Positions 6,574 to 10,999 of a stretch of 10,999 nt of DNA are shown here, in pieces (the stretch's first letter is position 1; every line of letters begins with the position of its first letter). The notes under the pieces are model-generated. The model was not told where the DNA came from and did not search any database. It saw only the letters and a list, made by a program, of their open reading frames with translations. The translations under genes were made by a program, and so were the position numbers. This stretch comes from an uncultured Azospirillum sp. GTDB taxonomy: Bacteria > Pseudomonadota > Alphaproteobacteria > Azospirillales > Azospirillaceae. The stretch is taken from assembly GCA_937960755.1 (NCBI GenBank), contig CALGOL010000104.1, positions 1-10,999 on the forward strand, written 5' to 3'.

Positions 6574-8481
6574 TCAGATGACGGCGTCGAAGCCGTTTTC
6601 TTCGATCATCGCCCGCTCGACATAGGCCAACAATTGCGCCAGCGCTTCCTGCTCGCCCAGCTTGCCGGTGTCAATAGTCAGTTCCGCGCGTTCCGGCGCT
6701 TCGTAGGGCGCCGAAATCCCGGTGAACTCCTTGATCTCGCCGGCGCGGGCCTTTTTATACAGCCCCTTGGGGTCGCGGGATTCGCACACCGACAGGTCGG
6801 CGGCGACGAACACCTCATGGAAGCGGTCGCCGTTGATGGCGCGGGCGGCGGCGCGGTCGGCGCGCAGGGGAGAGATCAGCGAGGCGATGACGATCATGCC
6901 GGCGTCGGCGAACAGCTTGGCGACCTCCGCCATGCGGCGGATGTTTTCCGTGCGGTCTTCGGCTGAGAAGCCCAAGCCGGCGTTGAGGCCCATGCGCAGG
7001 CTGTCGCCGTCCAGCGCGTAAACCTGCCGACCGCGCTGGAACAGCGCGCGCTCCAGCCCCATCGCCAGGGTGGATTTGCCGGAACCAGACAGGCCGGTCA
7101 GCCAGATCACGCCGCCGCGGTGGCCGTTGGCGGCGAAACGCTCGCCCGGCGTGACGGTGTGGTTGACTTCGTAAAGGTTGGCGACGGCGTTGTCGGCCAG
7201 CTCCAGCGCGATGAAGCCGCCCATGACGTCATAGCCGTCCAGCAGCACGCCGCGGCCGGTGCGCGCCAAATCTTCCGCCCGGTCGATGGCGACGGGGGAG
7301 CGGGTGCGCAGCACCACTTCGGCGATGTCGTTACGGCCCACTTCCTTGGCGGCGCCATTCGACAGATCTTCGATATTGACCACCGAATTGATCGCTTCCA
7401 CCGTCACCCGGTGCTCGGCGGTGGTCAGCTTCAATGTCAACGACTTGCCGACCGTCAGCGGCGTGGACGACAGCCAGAACAGCCGCACCGTCAACCGGTG
7501 CACCAGCCGCGGCGCGGTTTCGGCGTGATAAGCGATGTGGCCGCGTTCGGCGAAAATCCGCTTGTTGAGCGTGATGCCGATGGATTGGCCGGCGTGGGCC
7601 TCCGTCGGCAGTTCCTTAGCGTTCCAAGCCTGAATGCTGGTGATGGTGGCTTGCGCGCCGCCGGGCGCGAACGACAGCGTGTCGCCCACCTTCAGCCGGC
7701 CGCTTTCGATGCGCCCCGCCAGGATGCGGTCGTCGCTCCACTTGTAGACGTCTTGAATCGGGAAGCGCAGCGGCTGATCGGTGGGGGAGGATTCGGGACG
7801 GAAGGCGTCCAGCGCCTCCACCACCGTCGGGCCGTCGTACCAGTCGGTCTCGGTCGCGCGGGTGGCGATGTTCTGGCCGTCGCGCGCCGACACCGGGATG
7901 ATGGCGGTGGGGGTGATGCCCAGACCGGCCAGATAGCGGGTGATCTGCCCCGCCACGCCGTCGAACTTGAAGGCGTTGTAGTCCACCGCGTCCATCTTGT
8001 TGACGACGACGGCGACCTGTTTCACCCCCAAGAGGTGCAACAGGTAAGCGTGGCGGCGCGACTGCTCCAAAGCGCCTTCGCGCACGTCCACCATCAGCAG
8101 GGCGGCCTCGGCCGACGCCGCGCCGGTCACCATGTTCTTCAAAAATTCGGTGTGGCCCGGCGCGTCGATGATGACGTAGGGGCGCTGCGCGGTTTTGAAG
8201 TGGATTTGCGTGGTGTCGATGGTGATGCCCTGGTCGCGCTCGGCTTGCAGCGCGTCCATGACGAAGGCCCATTCGAACTCCATGCCGCGCTTGCGGCTGG
8301 TTTCGGCGACCTGTTCGACCTTGCCTTCGGGCAGCGAGCCGGTGTCGTTGAGCAGGCGGCCGATCAGGGTGGACTTGCCATGATCGACGTGGCCGACGAT
8401 GACGATGCGCAACTGGCGGGCGGCGGCGACCTGATCCGCGGCGGCGACTTCGGCGGCGAATTGCGGGGAAACGGCGTTCAT
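6574..8481 (-). CDS. cysNC: CysN-CysC fusion: sulfate adenylyltransferase large subunit + APS kinase
   Basis: Bifunctional sulfate activation enzyme of 635 residues. The N-terminal GTPase part (about 1-450) is CysN, which drives ATP sulfurylase with CysD: G1 GHVDHGKST (30-38), G2 region DQGITID (83-89), G3 DAPGHTE (106-112), G4 NKMD (161-164), G5-like SAR (198-200), followed by elongation-factor-type beta-barrels. The C-terminal part (about 455-630) is APS kinase CysC, making PAPS: Walker A GLSGSGKST (463-471), YALDGDSLR (488-496), ISPLR (536-540), and RDPKGLYKKARAGEIKEFTG (569-588). The fusion has the expected length with no break. Start at 8479-8481 with GAGGAAG 8 nt upstream; cysD ends 30 nt before it. 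Because the neighbouring reductase looks APS-specific, the PAPS made here may serve sulfotransfer rather than reduction. Confidence 0.97.
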   Translation of the reverse strand: MNAVSPQFAAEVAAADQVAAARQLRIVIVGHVDHGKSTLIGRLLNDTGSLPEGKVEQVAETSRKRGMEFEWAFVMDALQAERDQGITIDTTQIHFKTAQRPYVIIDAPGHTEFLKNMVTGAASAEAALLMVDVREGALEQSRRHAYLLHLLGVKQVAVVVNKMDAVDYNAFKFDGVAGQITRYLAGLGITPTAIIPVSARDGQNIATRATETDWYDGPTVVEALDAFRPESSPTDQPLRFPIQDVYKWSDDRILAGRIESGRLKVGDTLSFAPGGAQATITSIQAWNAKELPTEAHAGQSIGITLNKRIFAERGHIAYHAETAPRLVHRLTVRLFWLSSTPLTVGKSLTLKLTTAEHRVTVEAINSVVNIEDLSNGAAKEVGRNDIAEVVLRTRSPVAIDRAEDLARTGRGVLLDGYDVMGGFIALELADNAVANLYEVNHTVTPGERFAANGHRGGVIWLTGLSGSGKSTLAMGLERALFQRGRQVYALDGDSLRMGLNAGLGFSAEDRTENIRRMAEVAKLFADAGMIVIASLISPLRADRAAARAINGDRFHEVFVAADLSVCESRDPKGLYKKARAGEIKEFTGISAPYEAPERAELTIDTGKLGEQEALAQLLAYVERAMIEENGFDAVI

Positions 8482-8511
8482 GATGGTGTCTTCCTCAAAA
8501 TCCGTCGCGAC

Positions 8512-9309
8512 TTACATGTAGCCCGTGGTGCGCAGGCGCTCGAAGCTGTCTTCCGATTCGTTGTCCATCGACCGGCCGGCGCGCTCCGACACCTTGGTCA
8601 CCGCCAGTTCGGCGATGATTTCCTCAATGGTGGACGCGGTGGAATCGACCGGGAAAGTGATGTTCTTTTCCCCCAGCGAGCGGTAGCGCTTGCCGTTGCG
8701 GGCGAAGTACAGCGGCACGACGGGAATGTTTTCCCGCTGGGTGTAGCGCCAGATGTCCATTTCGGTCCACGCCAAGAGCGGGTGAATGCGCACATGGGTG
8801 CCTTCGGCGAAGCGGGTCTTGTAGTGGTCCCAGAATTCCGCCGGCTGGTCCTTGATGTCCCAGGCGCCGTCCAGCGTGCGGGGGCTAAAGATGCGCTCCT
8901 TGGCGCGAGTCGCCTGCTCGTCGCGGCGGATGCCGACGATGACGCCCTGATAGCCGCCCTTTTCCAGCAGATTGCGCAGACCCACGGTCTTGCGCGCCGC
9001 GGCGCGGGTGTTGGGCGGCAGGGTCGGGTCCATTTCCGATTCCGGCGGGCACAACTCGATCTTCAGGTCGAGGTCCCATTCCTTGGTCGCCCAGTCGCGG
9101 AATTCATAGACCTCCGGCAGCTCCATTTCCGTGTCGAGCTGCATCACAGGAAACGGCACGCGGCCGAAGAACGCCTTGCGCGCCAGCCACAGCACGACGT
9201 TGGAGTCCTTGCCGATGGACCACAGCATGCCCAGCTTGTCGATACGGTTATAGGCTTCGCGCAGGATGTAGATGCTTTGGGCTTCAAGCTGATCGAGATC
9301 GGCGGTCAT
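8512..9309 (-). CDS. cysD: CysD, sulfate adenylyltransferase small subunit
   Basis: Catalytic ATP-PPi-loop subunit of ATP sulfurylase (EC 2.7.7.4), which forms APS from sulfate and ATP with the CysN GTPase. The 265 residues are slightly below the roughly 300 of the Escherichia coli protein. Visible are the PP-loop SIGKDS (31-36), FPVMQLDTEMELPEVYEFRD (53-72), GIRRDEQATRAKER (126-139), HPLLAWTEMDIWRY (176-189), YFARNGKRYRSLGEKN (201-216), and the C-terminal GRSMDNESEDSFERLRTTGYM (245-265) of the alphaproteobacterial type. The start overlaps the cysH stop as ATGA, with a modest GGA 8 nt upstream, so translation is coupled to cysH; cysNC follows after 30 nt. The order cysH-cysD-cysNC is a standard assimilatory operon. 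Confidence 0.97.
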   Translation of the reverse strand: MTADLDQLEAQSIYILREAYNRIDKLGMLWSIGKDSNVVLWLARKAFFGRVPFPVMQLDTEMELPEVYEFRDWATKEWDLDLKIELCPPESEMDPTLPPNTRAAARKTVGLRNLLEKGGYQGVIVGIRRDEQATRAKERIFSPRTLDGAWDIKDQPAEFWDHYKTRFAEGTHVRIHPLLAWTEMDIWRYTQRENIPVVPLYFARNGKRYRSLGEKNITFPVDSTASTIEEIIAELAVTKVSERAGRSMDNESEDSFERLRTTGYM

Positions 9310-10055
9310 AGAGAAGATCCATCAAGAGAGGCGATGTGAATGCCGCATTCTGTCTTTGCTTTCCCGGCCCAGCGGCCCGAGCGGGGATCGGCGCCCGGCG
9401 CGACGCGCTCGGTGCAGGTGTAACATCCGACGGATAAAAATCCATCGGCTTCCAAGGGATGACGCGGCAAACCGCGCTTTTCGAATTCGTTTTCCAGATC
9501 GGCCTTTGACCAAGTCGCCAGCGGATTGACCTTGATCCAGCCGTCTTGCTCTTCAAACAGCGGAATGGCGGCGCGAGTCGAGGACTGAAAGCGCTTGCGC
9601 CCGGTGATCCAGGCGTCGAAGCCGCCCAGCGCGCCGGCCAAAGGCAGGGTCTTGCGGATATGGCAGCAGGCGTCGGCGTCGCCATGCCACAGCATGTCTT
9701 CGGGATCGCGGCGCGCCAGCAGCTCGCGGTCGGGCTCAACGGTGCGCACGTCGGTCAGGCCGAGGAAGTCGATCAGGTCGTCACGGTAGCGCAGCGTTTC
9801 GCCGAACAGCTTGCGGGTGTCGACGAACAGGATCGGCAGGCTTTTATCGACGTCGGCGGCCAGCGCCAGCAGCACGGCGGCTTCTGTGCCGAAGGACGAC
9901 ACCAGCGCCAGCCGGCCGGGGAATAGATCGCGGATCGCCGCTTCCAGCACCTGTTGCGGCGACGCCGCGGCGTAGCGTGCGTTCAGCGCCGCCGCAAAAG
10001 CGGCGTCGCGCGCGCCTTGGGCGTCAAAGGGGTTAAGAGCAGCCAGATCGCGCAT
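9306..10055 (-). CDS. cysH: CysH, assimilatory APS reductase (4Fe-4S type)
   Basis: Reduces adenylylsulfate to sulfite and AMP, using thioredoxin or glutathione type donors. It has 249 residues. The nucleotide-binding core begins at LVSSFGTEAAVLL (51-63) with FVDTRKLFGET (77-87). The cysteine pair Cys130-Cys131 (ADACCHIRK) and Cys211-x-x-Cys214 (GCYTC) is the [4Fe-4S] signature separating APS reductases (EC 1.8.4.10) from cluster-free PAPS reductases. Cys237 in TECGIH is the catalytic nucleophile. WITGRKRFQSSTRA (149-162) is the substrate loop. First gene of the minus-strand operon; the start at 10053-10055 is preceded by a weak AGG 10 nt upstream. Divergent from the siroheme gene across an AT-rich, repeat-bearing spacer, so sulfur-dependent control of both sides is likely. 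Confidence 0.95.
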   Translation of the reverse strand: MRDLAALNPFDAQGARDAAFAAALNARYAAASPQQVLEAAIRDLFPGRLALVSSFGTEAAVLLALAADVDKSLPILFVDTRKLFGETLRYRDDLIDFLGLTDVRTVEPDRELLARRDPEDMLWHGDADACCHIRKTLPLAGALGGFDAWITGRKRFQSSTRAAIPLFEEQDGWIKVNPLATWSKADLENEFEKRGLPRHPLEADGFLSVGCYTCTERVAPGADPRSGRWAGKAKTECGIHIASLDGSSL

Positions 10056-10258
10056 GTCGCCGTCGCCTGTCGCGGGTTAATTTAACAAAATTAAAACGTT
10101 CATTTTCTGATTTCACACTAACACCTGGAAGGGCGAGGCGCAACATTTTACATTTCACACAACGAAGTGATTTTTTTAACACTGAAAAAATGTGTTGAAT
10201 ATCGGACGCCACCTTCCATATCACTATAGGGCGAGCCCCCAGACCGAGCCCGAACGCC
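10056..10258. promoter_or_regulatory. AT-rich divergent cysH-cysG control region
   Basis: This 203-bp spacer drives two divergent sulfur-assimilation transcripts and is clearly richer in A/T than its flanks between about 10077 and 10200. Besides the inverted repeat at 10077-10094, it has a 9-nt direct repeat ATTTCACAC at 10110-10118 and 10152-10160 (42 nt apart, about four helical turns), TCAC/GTGA half-sites at 10155-10158 and 10167-10170, and AACAC (10178-10182) facing GTGTT (10192-10196). A LysR-type regulator such as CysB would suit this layout, but no regulator can be named from sequence. No SAM riboswitch was recognised, though covariance-model search was not possible. Confidence 0.55.
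10077..10094 (-). promoter_or_regulatory. inverted repeat before cysH
   Basis: TTAATTT (10077-10083) and AAATTAA (10088-10094) form a perfect 7-bp inverted repeat with a 4-nt centre, 21 nt upstream of the cysH start codon. It is positioned to act as an operator at or just downstream of the cysH promoter. The same sequence could partly be an AT-rich -10 region. Confidence 0.4.
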
Positions 10259-10816
10259 ATGCTGCCAGTCGTCCTATCCCCCGCCTTTGTGCGCGCCGCT
10301 TTGGTCGGCGCCGGGCCGCTGGCGGTCAAGCGCCTGGAGATCCTGCGCGACGGCGGCTTTAATCCGCCAGTTTTCGCCCCGACGTCGGATGCGGTTATAG
10401 CGGAGGCCGCCGGCCCCGCCTTGATCCAGCGCACGCCGACCGACGCGGAGTTGCAAGGGCTTAACATCCTGTTCGTCGCCGGCTTGCCGGCCGAAATCGC
10501 CAATCCGCTGGCGGAACGGGCGCGCGCCGCCAAGATTTTGGTCAACGTCGAGGACGTCGTTCCCTACTGCGATTTCCACACGCCGGGCATTCTGCGCCGC
10601 GGCGATTTGCTGTTCTCCATCTCGTCGAGCGGGCGCGGTCCCGGTCTGGTGCGGGTGCTGCGCAAGCGGCTGGCCGAACTGTTCCCGGAGGAATGGGCCG
10701 ACCGCATGAAGATTCTCGGCGACTTGCGCGACCGGCTGAAGGCGGAAAACGCCGAGCCGGCGACCATCAATCGCGCCGTCGCCCGCCAGGTGGAAGAAAA
10801 CGGATGGCTGCCATGA
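10259..10816 (+). CDS. cysG: Precorrin-2 dehydrogenase / sirohydrochlorin ferrochelatase (CysG N-domain)
   Basis: Stand-alone N-terminal half of siroheme synthase (Met8/SirC/CysG-B type), 185 residues: NAD-dependent oxidation of precorrin-2 and possibly iron insertion to give siroheme. The NAD-binding motif is ALVGAGPLAVKRLEIL (14-29). ILVNVEDVVPYCDFHTPGIL (93-112) holds the conserved Asp99 region. RRGDLLFSISSSGRGPGLVRVLRKRLAE (113-140) is the family's second signature, with RGP where many members have TSP. The SUMT methyltransferase half of classic CysG is missing here and must be encoded elsewhere as CobA-like protein. Start at 10259 lacks a clear Shine-Dalgarno. The stop overlaps the next start as ATGA. 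Its position opposite cysH implies siroheme supply for sulfite (or nitrite) reductase, expected to the right of the window. Confidence 0.93.
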   Translation: MLPVVLSPAFVRAALVGAGPLAVKRLEILRDGGFNPPVFAPTSDAVIAEAAGPALIQRTPTDAELQGLNILFVAGLPAEIANPLAERARAAKILVNVEDVVPYCDFHTPGILRRGDLLFSISSSGRGPGLVRVLRKRLAELFPEEWADRMKILGDLRDRLKAENAEPATINRAVARQVEENGWLP

Positions 10817-10999
10817 ATGCGCCCGTCATCAAACAATCCCTCTCTCCCCCTGGGGAGAGGGAAGAGCCGCAGGCTCAGGGTGAGGGGGCGTACGGCCGGA
10901 AGGCCGGAGACAGCCCGGATTCGGTGACGTTTTCCCCCTCACCCAACCCTCTCCCCAGGGGGGAGAGGGCTATGACGGCGCTGCTGCCCGCCGCCTTGC
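10813..10999 (+). CDS. 5' part of an unidentified gene, containing a palindromic repeat
   Basis: A frame opens with ATG at 10813, overlapping the cysG stop (ATGA), and stays open to the window edge: 62 codons. It starts MNAPVIKQ, then runs through the palindromic repeat (translating to segments such as SLSPPGEREEPQAQGEG and SPSPNPLPRGERA) and reaches a second in-frame ATG at 10972 (MTALLPAAL). Either the repeat is translated as a low-complexity N-terminal insert, or the true start is 10972, where the repeat's GGGGAG lies 6 nt upstream. In related genomes a small DUF2849 gene or cysI often follows cysG; too little sequence is present to decide. Confidence 0.45.
   Translation, partial: MNAPVIKQSLSPPGEREEPQAQGEGAYGRKAGDSPDSVTFSPSPNPLPRGERAMTALLPAAL
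10838..10971. repeat. compound palindromic repeat element
   Basis: A mosaic of inverted repeats. Hairpin 1 is CTCTCCCC (10842-10849) with GGGGAGAG (10852-10859). An 11-bp inverted pair GGGTGAGGGGG (10878-10888) and CCCCCTCACCC (10934-10944) brackets about 45 bp. Hairpin 2 is CCCTCTCCCC (10947-10956) with GGGGAGAGGG (10960-10969), and 10943-10971 is identical to 1-29. The two terminal hairpins face each other with the 11-bp arms between them, the layout of a BIME-like dispersed element. Confidence 0.85.

Noticed and set aside
5914..6966. 350-codon plus-strand frame
   Set aside because: Antisense across fpr and cysNC; no recognisable domain.
7120..9339. Very long plus-strand open frame (739 codons)
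   Set aside because: It is antisense to cysNC and cysD, which show full-length family motifs; the composition (rich in G, R, H, D) is typical of a shadow frame in GC-rich DNA.
10838..10971. CRISPR-like array from the repeated C/G blocks
   Set aside because: Only two or three palindromic blocks with unequal spacing and internal symmetry; it fits a dispersed palindromic element, not repeats and spacers.

Overview
The window is GC-rich and has long antisense open frames, as GC-rich genomes do. Gene content points to an alphaproteobacterium, probably Rhodospirillales-like: an Fpr-type ferredoxin reductase ending in an aromatic/AFVEK tail, a stand-alone siroheme-synthase N-domain diverging from a cysH-cysD-cysNC operon, and ubiG diverging from lysC. 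Genus cannot be fixed from the sequence alone. Everything is chromosomal in style; no rRNA, tRNA, transposase, phage gene or CRISPR array is seen.

Left part (1-3407): one copy of a 29-bp palindromic repeat, then ubiG (minus) divergent from lysC (plus, aspartokinase with two ACT domains), then a nitronate monooxygenase/FabK-like flavoenzyme gene. The lysC-to-flavoenzyme gap holds three consecutive perfect hairpins.

Middle (3408-5219): after a double hairpin typical of an intergenic repeat or terminator comes a two-gene cassette with a 4-nt ATGA overlap. Its genes encode a HipA-like kinase-fold protein without a HipB-type partner and a DUF3037 protein. The cassette is partly AT-rich, preceded by several inverted repeats, and sits between housekeeping genes. 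It is the best candidate here for a poorly described accessory system.

Right part (5228-10999): the minus strand carries cysH (4Fe-4S APS reductase type), cysD and the cysN-cysC fusion. These are followed by fpr (ferredoxin-NADP+ reductase) and an ElaA-like GNAT acetyltransferase overlapping fpr by 4 nt. Divergently, on the plus strand, is the NAD-binding half of siroheme synthase and, overlapping it by ATGA, the start of a gene running off the window. Together these genes take up activated sulfate (ATP sulfurylase), make PAPS (CysC), reduce APS to sulfite (CysH) and start siroheme synthesis for a sulfite reductase that is expected just beyond the right edge. The AT-rich 203-bp divergent spacer has operator-like repeats, and a 16-bp perfect palindrome precedes fpr. 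A compound palindromic repeat sits in an open reading frame at the right edge and may form part of the coding sequence or supply the ribosome-binding site of the next gene.
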